In this document: positions 1 through 7,014 of the stretch, in pieces
How the letters are laid out: every line of letters begins with the position of its first letter
How positions within the stretch are numbered: position 1 is the first letter of the stretch
Assembly (NCBI GenBank): GCA_018882825.1
Contig: VERC01000057.1
Location: 1-10,550 of the forward strand
Direction: 5' to 3'
DNA from: Acidimicrobiia bacterium
GTDB lineage: Bacteria; Actinomycetota; Acidimicrobiia; Acidimicrobiales; Acidimicrobilacustridaceae
Length of the DNA stretch: 10,550 nucleotides
Notes under the pieces: generated by a model
What the model was told of the DNA's origin: nothing
The model's database searches: none
Seen by the model: the letters and a program-made list of their open reading frames with translations, nothing else
Made by a program: the position numbers and the translations under genes

Positions 1-2439
1 CCCGGACATCCCGCCGTGATCGAGACCGACGGAACGGTCGTCTCCTACGCCGACCTGTGGAACGCGTCGGGCGAGGTGGCCGATCGGCTCCGCATCGCCG
101 ACGGCGAGGTGGTCGGCGTGTCGATGCTGCGCGGCGCGGCGGTGGTCACGGCCATGCTCTCCGTGCTCCGGGCCGGAGGCGTCTACTGCCCGACGAGGCC
201 CGACGATCCACCGGCGCACACCCGACGACTGCACGACCGGGCGGGGATCCGCGTCGTGCTCCGTGAGGACGACCGGGGCGCGATCGTGGCGGACGACAGG
301 GGCGGAGACGGGCGGGTGCTCGACTGCGACGAGCCGCCGGTCTACGTGATGTGGACCAGCGGTTCCACCGGGGAACCGAAGGCCGTCGTCATCCCCCATC
401 GTGGCGTGGTGCGACTCGTCCGGGATCGGACCCTCGCCCACCTCCGACCCGACGATCGGGTCGCCTTCGCGTCGAATCCGATGTTCGACGCCGCCACCTG
501 GGAGGTGTGGGCCACCCTCGGGAACGGAGCGACGATCGTCGTCGTCGACCCCGACGACCTCGTCGATGCCGGCCGACTCCGCACCCACTTCGCGCGCACC
601 GGCGTGACGCGGGCCTTCCTCTCCACCTCGTTGTTCGATCTGCACGCCGGCCGCGACCCGTCCATGTTCGGAGGTCTGCGCACGCTCATCGTGGGTGGTG
701 AGCCGCTGCGACCCCGCACCATCGGTGCCGTGCTCACGTCGACCTCACCGCCTGGTTCGCTCGTCAACGGCTACGGCCCCACCGAGTGCACCACCTTCGC
801 CACCGGCCACCGCATCACCGTGGACGACCTGCACGGTGCCCGCATCCCCATCGGCACTCCCCTGTCGGACACCCTCGTGGCCATCGTCGACGACCGGGGC
901 CGAGCCGTGCCCGACGGCGAGGTGGGCGAGTTGTGGCTCGCAGGAGGTGGTGTGGCCCTGGGCCACCTCGGACCCGGCGGGCTCGAACAGGACCGATTCA
1001 TCGACGCAGCGGTCGATGACGACGTCCCGCGTCGCTGGTACCGCTCTGGCGACATCGCCAGGCTCGATGCGCAGGGTCGCCTCGATTGCCTCGGACGTCT
1101 CGATCGGCAGGTGAAGATCCGGGGATACCGGGTCGAACCGGACGAGATCGAGCAGGTCATCGCATCGTGTGAGGGGGTGGCCGAGGTGGCGGTGATCGCC
1201 GACCGCTCGTCGGACTCGGTTCGACTGTGCGCCTTCGTCGTGGCGGCGCAGGGCCGAGCGGGAGCCGTCGAGGGCACGGTCGACGGGATCCGCCGTCGAC
1301 TGCGAGCCGAACTGCCGACGTACATGATCCCGACGCGGATCTCCGTGGTCGACGGACTCCCACTCACACCGAACGGGAAGCTCGACTCGGCGACCCTCCT
1401 CGCCCTCCCGAGCCGATCGCGCAGCGGTGCAGTCTCGGTCGAGTCCGGCGCGCCCGATCCTCTGGTCACCGCCGTGATCGACCGGGCGCGTGTCGTGCTG
1501 AACCAGCCCACCCTCGGACGGGACGACGACCTGTGGGATGCCGGTCTCGATTCGCTCTCGGCGATCGAACTGGCTGCGGCCGTGTCGGAGGTCGTCGACC
1601 GCGAGATCCACCCGACCGACTTCATCGATCACCCGACCCCGTCAGCCATCGCCGGCGCCGACGCCGACGATCGGGGCCGGTCGGCAGGAGTCACCGACTT
1701 CGATCCGTCGTCGACGACCGATCCGATCTTCGTCGTGCTCGGTCGAGGAACTTCCCCGCTCGCCTTCCGCCACATGGCCCACGAACTGGCCGCGAGCGAT
1801 CGACGACTCGTCGTCCTCGAGGCCGAGGTCCTGCGATCGAAGGAGACCGGAAGGGGCCGGGTCGAGGCGATGGCGGCCTCGATCGCCGCCGAGATCGACC
1901 GTCGACAACCGGATCGCCCCGTGCTCCTCGCCGGCTGGTCCGCCGGCGGCGTCATCGCCGCGCACGCGACGTGGTTGCTGGAGCAGGGTGGTCGCGATGT
2001 GCGCCTCATGCTGTTCGACACGATCTTCTTCGTCCGTGGACGGCGGGCCGGCGCACGAGCCGCGATCGCCATACTCACGCACGTCCTGCGTCGACTGCGC
2101 GACGGCGTCTCGCGCTCGAACACACCCGACGAGCACGGGATCCGCCGTACCGGACAGGCCCGACTGTTCGTCGACCAGATGCGCGAACTCCAGGCCTACG
2201 GCGCACCGCCAGCCATCAGCGCTCCCGTGGCCAACTTCCACGTCACCGGATCGGTGGCCGCGACGGTCGTCACCTCGGTCCTGCCCGGATCGACCGCCAT
2301 CGAGGTCGGTGGTGACCACAACTCGATGTTCGATCGGGAGCACGTCGCATCGCTGACCACGAGGATGAACGACTGGATCAGGTGGACGGGCCCGACCGGT
2401 CGGGAGTCGGTCAACGGCGACCCACGCCGTCGAAGGTGA
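1..2439 (+). CDS. NRPS-type protein, adenylation-carrier-thioesterase (5' partial)
   Basis: This is the C-terminal part of a nonribosomal peptide synthetase (NRPS) module that would activate an amino acid as its AMP ester, load it on a phosphopantetheine arm and release it. Frame 1 is open from base 1, and the residues before the GTG at 16 (PGHPAVIETDG) already match the usual start of an adenylation domain, so the true start is upstream. Adenylation motifs follow in order: TSGSTGEPK near 352-380, FDAATWE at 484-504, NGYGPTE at 766-786, YRSGD near 1039, the RQVKIRGYR hinge near 1108, and NGKLD with its lysine codon at 1378-1380. The carrier motif GLDSL has its attachment serine at 1552-1554. 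The thioesterase (about 1720-2400) has GWSAGG with serine at 1939-1941, a likely aspartate at 2017-2019 and histidine at 2317-2319. No condensation domain is visible. Domain calls are firm; the product is unknown. Confidence 0.93.
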   Translation, partial: PGHPAVIETDGTVVSYADLWNASGEVADRLRIADGEVVGVSMLRGAAVVTAMLSVLRAGGVYCPTRPDDPPAHTRRLHDRAGIRVVLREDDRGAIVADDRGGDGRVLDCDEPPVYVMWTSGSTGEPKAVVIPHRGVVRLVRDRTLAHLRPDDRVAFASNPMFDAATWEVWATLGNGATIVVVDPDDLVDAGRLRTHFARTGVTRAFLSTSLFDLHAGRDPSMFGGLRTLIVGGEPLRPRTIGAVLTSTSPPGSLVNGYGPTECTTFATGHRITVDDLHGARIPIGTPLSDTLVAIVDDRGRAVPDGEVGELWLAGGGVALGHLGPGGLEQDRFIDAAVDDDVPRRWYRSGDIARLDAQGRLDCLGRLDRQVKIRGYRVEPDEIEQVIASCEGVAEVAVIADRSSDSVRLCAFVVAAQGRAGAVEGTVDGIRRRLRAELPTYMIPTRISVVDGLPLTPNGKLDSATLLALPSRSRSGAVSVESGAPDPLVTAVIDRARVVLNQPTLGRDDDLWDAGLDSLSAIELAAAVSEVVDREIHPTDFIDHPTPSAIAGADADDRGRSAGVTDFDPSSTTDPIFVVLGRGTSPLAFRHMAHELAASDRRLVVLEAEVLRSKETGRGRVEAMAASIAAEIDRRQPDRPVLLAGWSAGGVIAAHATWLLEQGGRDVRLMLFDTIFFVRGRRAGARAAIAILTHVLRRLRDGVSRSNTPDEHGIRRTGQARLFVDQMRELQAYGAPPAISAPVANFHVTGSVAATVVTSVLPGSTAIEVGGDHNSMFDREHVASLTTRMNDWIRWTGPTGRESVNGDPRRRR
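2391..2404. repeat. Perfect 14-base palindrome at convergent gene ends
   Basis: CCCGACCGGTCGGG reads the same on both strands. It lies inside the last codons of the NRPS-type gene and just past the stop codon (2413-2411) of the minus-strand dehydrogenase gene. As RNA it could fold into a five-pair stem with a four-base loop. No T-run follows on either strand, so a terminator role is possible but unproven. It could also be a chance product of the base composition. Confidence 0.35.
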
Positions 2440-3688
2440 AATCCAGGCGCTGGAGTGCGGCCCGATCGAACACGTTGCGCGTGTCCACCACGGCTCGGCG
2501 GGCGACCACTCCGGCCAGACGATCGAGATCGACGAGACGGAACTCGTCCCACTCGGTGAGCACCACCACGACGTCGGCGTCGACACAGGCCGCGTAGAGA
2601 TCGTCGGCGAGAACGACATCGGCCGACGGCGACACCGTGACCACGGGGTCGTAGGCGCGGACGGTCGCCCCCCGGGCCACCAGGCGATCGATGACCTCGA
2701 GCGCCGGCGAGTGACGGACGTCGTCCGTTCCCGCCTTGAAGGCGAGGCCGAGCGCGGCGATCCGGGCGCCGTCGAGAGAGCCACCGAGTGCTCGGGTGAT
2801 CTTGTCGACCACGCGCTCGAACTGCTCCCGGTTGACGTCGACGACGCCGCGGAGCAGCGAGAAGTCGTAGCCGGCAGCCTCGGCGATACGTATGAGGGCG
2901 CCGGTGTCCTTGGGGAAGCACGACCCGCCCCAGCCCGGTCCGGGCCTGAGGAACTCGTGCCCGATGCGCGAGTCGTAGCCGATGCCGAGCATCACCTCGT
3001 CGACGTCGGCACCCACCGCCTCGCACACGGCGGCCAACGCGTTCACGAACGAGAGCTTCGTGGCCAGGAAGGAGTTGGCGGCGTACTTGATGGTCTCGGC
3101 CGACACCGGATCGGTGAGGAGGATCGGCGCGGCGAGCGGTCGGTACAACGCGGCCACCCGCGCGGCGATCTCGGGATCGTCGGCACCGATCACGATCCGG
3201 TCCGGCTGCAGGAAGTCGGCGACCGCCGAACCTTCCCTGAGGAACTCCGGATTCGACACGACCGCCACGTCGGATCGAGCCAGCGATCGCTCCACCTGAC
3301 GGAGTGACCCGACCGGAACGGTCGACTTGTTGATGACGATGGCACCCGACTTCAGACGAGGCCCGATCTCGGTCGCCACCGAGTGGACGAACGACATGTC
3401 GGCAGAGCCATCGGGAAGTTCGGGGGTGGGAACACAGATGAAGACGACATCGGCATCGACCACCGCGTGAACGGCACCGACTTCGAACTCCAGTCGACCG
3501 TCGGCCAGGTGGGTCTGCACGAGTTCGCCGAGACCGTCCTCGTGGATGGGGAGACGACCCGATCGCAACTCCCCGACGCGGACCGCATCGACATCGGCGC
3601 AGGTCACGAGGTAACCCAGTTCCGCCAGACACGCGGCGGTGGTCAGACCGACATAGCCGGCTCCGATCACCGCGATCCGCTCGTCCAT
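2411..3688 (-). CDS. ugd: UDP-glucose 6-dehydrogenase
   Basis: A cytosolic enzyme that oxidises UDP-glucose to UDP-glucuronate with two NAD+, giving an acidic sugar donor for polysaccharide assembly. The 425-residue length is normal for the family. The N-terminal Rossmann fold starts with IAVIGAGYVGL (residues 5-15). NKSTVPVGS (120-128) and NPEFLREGSA (146-155) are the usual substrate and hinge motifs. ETIKYAANS (198-206) carries the conserved Lys201 and Asn205, and GGSCFPKD (254-261) holds catalytic Cys257 and Asp261. The NPEFLREGSAVADF style fits UDP-glucose better than UDP-N-acetylmannosamine dehydrogenases. ATG at 3688 is chosen because a strong ribosome site precedes it and MDERIAVIGAG is the expected N-terminus; an in-frame start at 3772 would add 28 unconserved residues. 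It lies downstream of the kinase/phosphatase pair on the same strand, but a 138-base gap with a hairpin suggests its own promoter. Confidence 0.95.
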   Translation of the reverse strand: MDERIAVIGAGYVGLTTAACLAELGYLVTCADVDAVRVGELRSGRLPIHEDGLGELVQTHLADGRLEFEVGAVHAVVDADVVFICVPTPELPDGSADMSFVHSVATEIGPRLKSGAIVINKSTVPVGSLRQVERSLARSDVAVVSNPEFLREGSAVADFLQPDRIVIGADDPEIAARVAALYRPLAAPILLTDPVSAETIKYAANSFLATKLSFVNALAAVCEAVGADVDEVMLGIGYDSRIGHEFLRPGPGWGGSCFPKDTGALIRIAEAAGYDFSLLRGVVDVNREQFERVVDKITRALGGSLDGARIAALGLAFKAGTDDVRHSPALEVIDRLVARGATVRAYDPVVTVSPSADVVLADDLYAACVDADVVVVLTEWDEFRLVDLDRLAGVVARRAVVDTRNVFDRAALQRLDFTFDGVGRR

Positions 3689-3692
3689 CGAT

Positions 3693-3702
3693 CCTCCCTC
3701 CC
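3693..3702 (-). promoter_or_regulatory. Ribosome binding site of UDP-glucose dehydrogenase gene
   Basis: Read on the minus strand, the bases are GGGAGGGAGG, followed by ATCG and the ATG at 3688. It offers two overlapping purine-rich sites, 4 and 7 bases from the start. This is the strongest Shine-Dalgarno match in the window and decides the start. Just upstream, CCCGGGGCCCGGG (minus strand, 3712-3700) could pair with itself close to the site. Confidence 0.7.
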
Positions 3703-3794
3703 GGGCCCCGGGCCGTCGCTCGCCAGACGCCCGGTCACGGGATGCGGCGCCGAACGTTACCGGCCGCCCCATCCACCCGGGAAACGGATCGACG

Positions 3795-3821
3795 CCGCCC
3801 GGCCGCGCCGAGGCCGGGCGG
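3795..3821 (-). terminator. GC-rich stem-loop after the phosphatase gene
   Basis: The arms CCGCCCGGCC (3795-3804) and GGCCGGGCGG (3812-3821) pair perfectly over ten bases around a seven-base loop. On the minus strand the hairpin begins five bases after the phosphatase stop codon (3829-3827), the usual place for a terminator. There is no clear T-run after it (GTTT occurs only further on), as is common in high-GC actinobacteria. It would separate the kinase/phosphatase unit from the dehydrogenase gene, or only weaken readthrough. Confidence 0.65.
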
Positions 3822-3826
3822 ATCGC

Positions 3827-4432
3827 TCAGGACTGCGGTGGAGGGCGACCGATCAACGAGAGCGAGCCGGCGACGCGATCGGCGAGCCCGGAGAGCTCGT
3901 CGGCGGTCCGCCGGAACTCGGCCACCGACGAGCCGAACGGGTCGGCGATGTCGTCGGCGAGCGAATCGCCCAACAACTCGTCGAGAGGGCGATCGGCCGT
4001 CAACCGCCCCAACCACGCCCCCAGATCCTCGCCCACCGCGGGTGCGCCGGCCGCTCCCGTGCGTCGGACCAGCTCCTTCATGGTCACGAGTCGCGGGAGG
4101 GCATACGGCGCCATGAGGGCGGCATCCCGCAGGTGCTCGCGTGCCATGCCGATGACGAGATCGGCGGCGGCGATCTGACGCACGGTGAGCGGTCGACTGG
4201 TGTGAGCGGCGATGTCGAGACCCATCGTGGCCATGACCTCCACCGCCTCGGGGGCTGGGGGTCGGCCCCATTCGAGCATCGTCGAGGTCCCGGCCGAGGT
4301 CACCGATGCCGGCACGTCCGCCGCGTCGAGCGAGCGCTGGAGAAGGGCCTCGGCCATCGGCGAGCGACAGATGTTGGCCGTGCACACGATCAGAACCGAA
4401 ACGGTCGGCGAGTCACCCGCCGGGGCTCCCAT
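3827..4432 (-). CDS. Low-molecular-weight protein tyrosine phosphatase
   Basis: Predicted to remove phosphate from tyrosines in the cytosol, most likely from the tail of the autokinase encoded just upstream. With the ATG start the protein has 201 residues. The P-loop is CTANICRS (17-24), fitting the C-x5-R-S pattern with nucleophile Cys17 and Arg23. The general acid is Asp164 in ADPFGSS. The SAGTS segment near 46-50 is also typical. It is longer than the usual 150 or so residues because of extra sequence at about 120-160, including an Ala/Gly-rich stretch. Start choice: a TTG at 4453 shares two bases with the kinase stop codon (4452-4450) and would add MTSSPVA; the ATG at 4432 lies 18 bases after the kinase stop. 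Neither has a convincing ribosome site, so translation is probably coupled to the kinase gene. An arginine-phosphatase role (YwlE-like) is a less likely alternative. Confidence 0.9.
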   Translation of the reverse strand: MGAPAGDSPTVSVLIVCTANICRSPMAEALLQRSLDAADVPASVTSAGTSTMLEWGRPPAPEAVEVMATMGLDIAAHTSRPLTVRQIAAADLVIGMAREHLRDAALMAPYALPRLVTMKELVRRTGAAGAPAVGEDLGAWLGRLTADRPLDELLGDSLADDIADPFGSSVAEFRRTADELSGLADRVAGSLSLIGRPPPQS

Positions 4433-4449
4433 GGCGACCGGGGACGACG

Positions 4450-6099
4450 TCAACCCTTCGAACTCTTCGAGTCCTTGGCGTACTTCTCGTACTTCGTGTA
4501 GCGGGAGTAACGCCCGTACCCGTACCGACCGTACCGTCCGTACCGGCCCCGATAGGGCCCGTAGCGCCGTGACTCACTCACCTCGTTGAGCACGATCCCG
4601 ATGATCGGTGCGTTCACCTGGGCCAGCCGGTCGAGGACCTCGGTGAGTTGGGGCTTGGTGGTGCTGCCCACCTTGGCCAGCACGATCACACCGTCGACCA
4701 TCTGGGCCATGGCCAGGGCGTCGGCCACCGGGAGCACGGGTGGGGTGTCGAGGAGGATGAAGTCGGCGCCCGCCGACTCGATCCGGTCGAGGACGGTGCT
4801 CATGCGCTCCGAGCCGAGGAGTTCGGCCGGATTCTGCGGTGACTGACCCGAGGGGACGAGATAGGCCCGGTCGACCGAGGGAAGGGGGATGGGGAGCAAC
4901 ACGTCGACCAGCGCGGTGTCGCCCAGCAGCACGCCGGTGAGCCCTTCGGCCGGCATGGACAACCCGAAGATCTCCTCCAACTGGGGCTTGCGCAGATCGG
5001 CCGAGACGATGACCACCTTGAGCCCGCTCTGGGCGAGCACGACGGCGAGGTTCCCGACGACCGTCGTCTTGCCCTCGCCCGGGATCGCCGAGGTGACGAG
5101 GATCCGGGTGCGCTTCTGCCCTATGGCGGAGAACCGGATGTTGGTGCGCAGCGCGCGGTAGGCCTCGGCATCGACCGAATCGAGGGCGACGAGTTCCCGG
5201 CGGTGGCGCTTGTGGGCGTCCCGGTTCGTGGGAATGGTCCCGATGACCGGGACATCGACCGCCATCTCCTCGATGTCCTCGGGGGAATGGATCTTGTTGT
5301 CGAGCCGGTCGATCAGCAGCGCGACACCCGCGGCGAAGATCAGCGCGAGGATCCCGGCCAGTGCCGCGTCACGGACCGGCGTCGGCTCGAACGGCTCGGT
5401 GGGTACGACCGCCTCGTTGGCCACCTCGACATTGCCCGAGCGACTGGCCGCCTCGACCTCGAACTGGGTCGACAACGATCGGAGATCGGTCTGTTGGGCC
5501 ACCAGCGCCGCGCGCTGGGCTCGGAGGGTGTCGGCTTCGAGCGCCGGCAGACGATTGTTGGCCAGACGGGCGTCGACGTCCTTTATCTGCGTCTCGAGCT
5601 CCCGGACCTTCACGAGGAGTTCCTCGGAGCGGGCGACGAACGAGGATCGCAACTGCTCCTTGCGCTGGGTCACGTACACCGCGGCATAGGTGTTGGCGGC
5701 TTCCGCCGCCACCTCCGGGGAGGGGCTGACCACCGTGATCTGGATGAGATCGGTCTGACCCACTCCGGAGAAGGTGACACTCGAGACCTGGTCGACATCC
5801 TCGCCGAGCTGCTCGTTGACCTTGTCCTCGACGGCCACCGACGAGAGCAACTGGATCTGCGTCTCGACATCACGCTTCGGGTCGACCCGTATCTGGACGC
5901 CGTTGAACACGGCATCGGAATTGGGATCGATCACCCGGACCCGCGCCGACGCCTTGTAGAGGTCGGTGGAGGATGCCGCGAGGTAGTACGCAGCACCGGC
6001 CGCCAGCAGGGCGAAGCCCACGATCAGTGGTGCCAACCACCGGACGACGCTCCAGACTCGCCAGAGATCGACCCCCTCCGGGGCCTCGTCGGCCGTCAC
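4450..6099 (-). CDS. Wzz/CpsD-type tyrosine autokinase for polysaccharide chain control
   Basis: A 549-residue inner-membrane protein joining a chain-length (Wzz-type) domain to a bacterial tyrosine kinase domain; such proteins control length and export of exopolysaccharide or capsule. Membrane segments lie at about residues 22-42 and 244-263. Between them is an external region with a predicted coiled coil at about 145-215. The cytosolic kinase part shows EAYRALR (312-318, the ExxRxxR contact motif), Walker A at 337-346 (SAIPGEGKTT, Lys344), Walker A' around Asp368 (VSADLRKP) and Walker B around Asp451 (FILLDTPP). The tail has ten tyrosines between 513 and 540, set in Arg/Gly then Lys-rich sequence, the expected autophosphorylation cluster. 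The start is GTG at 6099 with GGAG (6110-6107) seven bases upstream. It is the first gene of a unit with the phosphatase. The fused form differs from the split CapA/CapB pairs of Firmicutes. Confidence 0.95.
   Translation of the reverse strand: MTADEAPEGVDLWRVWSVVRWLAPLIVGFALLAAGAAYYLAASSTDLYKASARVRVIDPNSDAVFNGVQIRVDPKRDVETQIQLLSSVAVEDKVNEQLGEDVDQVSSVTFSGVGQTDLIQITVVSPSPEVAAEAANTYAAVYVTQRKEQLRSSFVARSEELLVKVRELETQIKDVDARLANNRLPALEADTLRAQRAALVAQQTDLRSLSTQFEVEAASRSGNVEVANEAVVPTEPFEPTPVRDAALAGILALIFAAGVALLIDRLDNKIHSPEDIEEMAVDVPVIGTIPTNRDAHKRHRRELVALDSVDAEAYRALRTNIRFSAIGQKRTRILVTSAIPGEGKTTVVGNLAVVLAQSGLKVVIVSADLRKPQLEEIFGLSMPAEGLTGVLLGDTALVDVLLPIPLPSVDRAYLVPSGQSPQNPAELLGSERMSTVLDRIESAGADFILLDTPPVLPVADALAMAQMVDGVIVLAKVGSTTKPQLTEVLDRLAQVNAPIIGIVLNEVSESRRYGPYRGRYGRYGRYGYGRYSRYTKYEKYAKDSKSSKG
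4480..4563 (-). repeat. Degenerate repeat coding the tyrosine-rich kinase tail
   Basis: The end of the kinase gene encodes a degenerate run of Arg-Tyr-Gly units, then Ser-Arg-Tyr, Thr-Lys-Tyr and Glu-Lys-Tyr. On the plus strand this appears as repeated CGTACCG near 4515-4545, with roughly nine-base periodicity. All ten tyrosine codons lie here. The repeat could vary in copy number by slippage, but that is inference. Confidence 0.6.
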
Positions 6100-6152
6100 C
6101 GCCGGGCTCCGCAGGGATGGGCGAGCGTACCCCGGGCGCCGAGTCGGACTCC

Positions 6153-6166
6153 TGCCCGAGCGGGCA
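6153..6166. promoter_or_regulatory. Short dyad in the kinase leader, possible operator
   Basis: TGCCCG and CGGGCA form a perfect six-base inverted repeat separated by AG. It lies 54 bases upstream of the kinase GTG start, within the divergent intergenic region. Its size fits a binding site for a dimeric regulator, but a G+C-rich region makes chance dyads common, and no promoter elements could be tied to it. Confidence 0.25.
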
Positions 6167-6226
6167 CGCGCCGGGACGCGGGCGGCGCCTGGACCAAAGT
6201 GGACTGAGTCAAATCACGCGCCCTTC

Positions 6227-6260
6227 CGACTGCGAACGTCGGAGGACAGTAGCGCAGTCG
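6227..6260. promoter_or_regulatory. Inverted repeat upstream of the sugar transferase gene, possible operator
   Basis: CGACTGCG (6227-6234) and CGCAGTCG (6253-6260) are perfect eight-base inverted copies with 18 bases between them. The right arm ends three bases before the putative -10 element at 6264, so the dyad covers the place where a -35 element would lie. This layout suits a regulator acting on the glycosyltransferase run. An RNA hairpin is less likely because the dyad would lie upstream of the transcription start. Confidence 0.4.
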
Positions 6261-6263
6261 AAC

Positions 6264-6269
6264 TAGTAT
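6264..6269 (+). promoter_or_regulatory. Putative -10 element, TAGTAT
   Basis: TAGTAT is one of very few A+T-rich hexamers in the intergenic region and matches TATAAT at four of six positions. It would place transcription start near 6276, about 33 bases before the ATG at 6309. No TTGACA-like -35 is present at the right distance (GGAGGA at 6241-6246), so the promoter, if real, may need an activator. Confidence 0.35.
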
Positions 6270-6308
6270 CCGAGGGCGCTCACCTCGAAGATCGACCGGT
6301 CACACTTC

Positions 6309-7010
6309 ATGGGAATCGAGAATCACATCGTGGGACCACAGGGTGACGAGGCTCGAGCGCCCGCCGGTGGGAGCGGCGACGGGAACGGCGACGCCGGGGT
6401 GGCCACATGGGCACGCAGCCGGTCGAAGCGAGTTCTGGACCTGCTGGCCGGAGTGGTCCTCACCGTGCTCACCCTTCCGATCGTGCTCGCACTCTGTCTG
6501 GGCTCGGCCGTCGCCTTCCGCACCTGGCCGATCTTCCGGCAGCCCCGCCTGGGCCGGGGCGGACGTCCCTTCGCCTTCCTGAAGGTGCGCAGCCTTCCGG
6601 TCGAGGTCCCGCCCGAGATCGACAAGTACGAACTCGTGGAGCAGCCCTCCTCGGGATGGGGAAGGTTCATACGCCGTCGGCACCTCGATGAGTTCCCCCA
6701 GTGCTGGTTGCTGGTCACCGGCCGGATGTCACTGGTCGGGCCCCGTCCGGAGATGCCGGCACTGTCGGCCACCTACGACCCGGGCTTCGTCGCTGCCCGC
6801 CTCCGGGTGAGGCCCGGGATCACCGGTCCGTGGCAGGTCAGCCCCGACAGCGCCGGGCTCATCGGCGAGAACCCGCAGTACGACCTGTGGTACCTGACCC
6901 ACGCCAGCCCCGGCCTCGACCTGTGGCTCCTGTGGCGGACGTTCCTGGGTCTGTTCGGAGCGACACCTCGGCGGCTGTCGGACTACCCCGGCCGGTACGT
7001 CGGCGAGTGA
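6309..7010 (+). CDS. Undecaprenyl-phosphate sugar-1-phosphate transferase (short PglC-like type)
   Basis: An initiating enzyme of polysaccharide assembly that moves a sugar-1-phosphate from its UDP donor to undecaprenyl phosphate at the inner membrane. The protein has 233 residues and only the core bacterial sugar transferase domain, without the four-helix N-terminal region of WbaP-type enzymes. After a Gly/Asp/Ala-rich, probably disordered N-terminus (1-36) come KRVLDLLAG (40-48) and a single hydrophobic, probably re-entrant helix (about 43-65). RQPRLGRGGRPF (77-88) and KVRSL (92-96) follow. Next come LDEFPQ with the catalytic Asp127-Glu128 pair, MSLVGPRPEMP (140-150) and RPGITGPWQVS (168-178). 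The ATG at 6309 has no clear ribosome site; GTG at 6330 is a possible alternative. It leads the plus-strand run, with a four-base gap to the next gene. The sugar cannot be read from the sequence. Confidence 0.93.
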   Translation: MGIENHIVGPQGDEARAPAGGSGDGNGDAGVATWARSRSKRVLDLLAGVVLTVLTLPIVLALCLGSAVAFRTWPIFRQPRLGRGGRPFAFLKVRSLPVEVPPEIDKYELVEQPSSGWGRFIRRRHLDEFPQCWLLVTGRMSLVGPRPEMPALSATYDPGFVAARLRVRPGITGPWQVSPDSAGLIGENPQYDLWYLTHASPGLDLWLLWRTFLGLFGATPRRLSDYPGRYVGE

Positions 7011-7014
7011 CCGA

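Noticed and set aside
1642-3632. Two long minus-strand frames (1642-2784 and 2196-3632) across the convergent ends
   Set aside because: Both cross two well-supported genes in other frames and translate into Arg/Ser-rich sequence without domain signs.
3754-3759. TAACGT on the minus strand as a -10 element for the dehydrogenase gene
   Set aside because: The position is sensible, but there is no -35 match at 16-18 bases (TCCCGG), so I do not list it as a promoter.
3660-3772. Upstream start at 3772 for the dehydrogenase
   Set aside because: The extra 28 residues are not part of the family, and a strong ribosome site stands before the ATG at 3688.
5203-6207. A 334-codon open frame on the plus strand opposite the kinase
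   Set aside because: The composition is low-complexity and Arg/Asp-rich. The minus-strand frame has membrane segments and the kinase motifs, so this is a shadow.
6207-6212. TTGACT on the minus strand as a -35 element for the kinase gene
   Set aside because: The matching -10 position 16-18 bases on is GGCGCC-like with no A+T, so no promoter can be supported.
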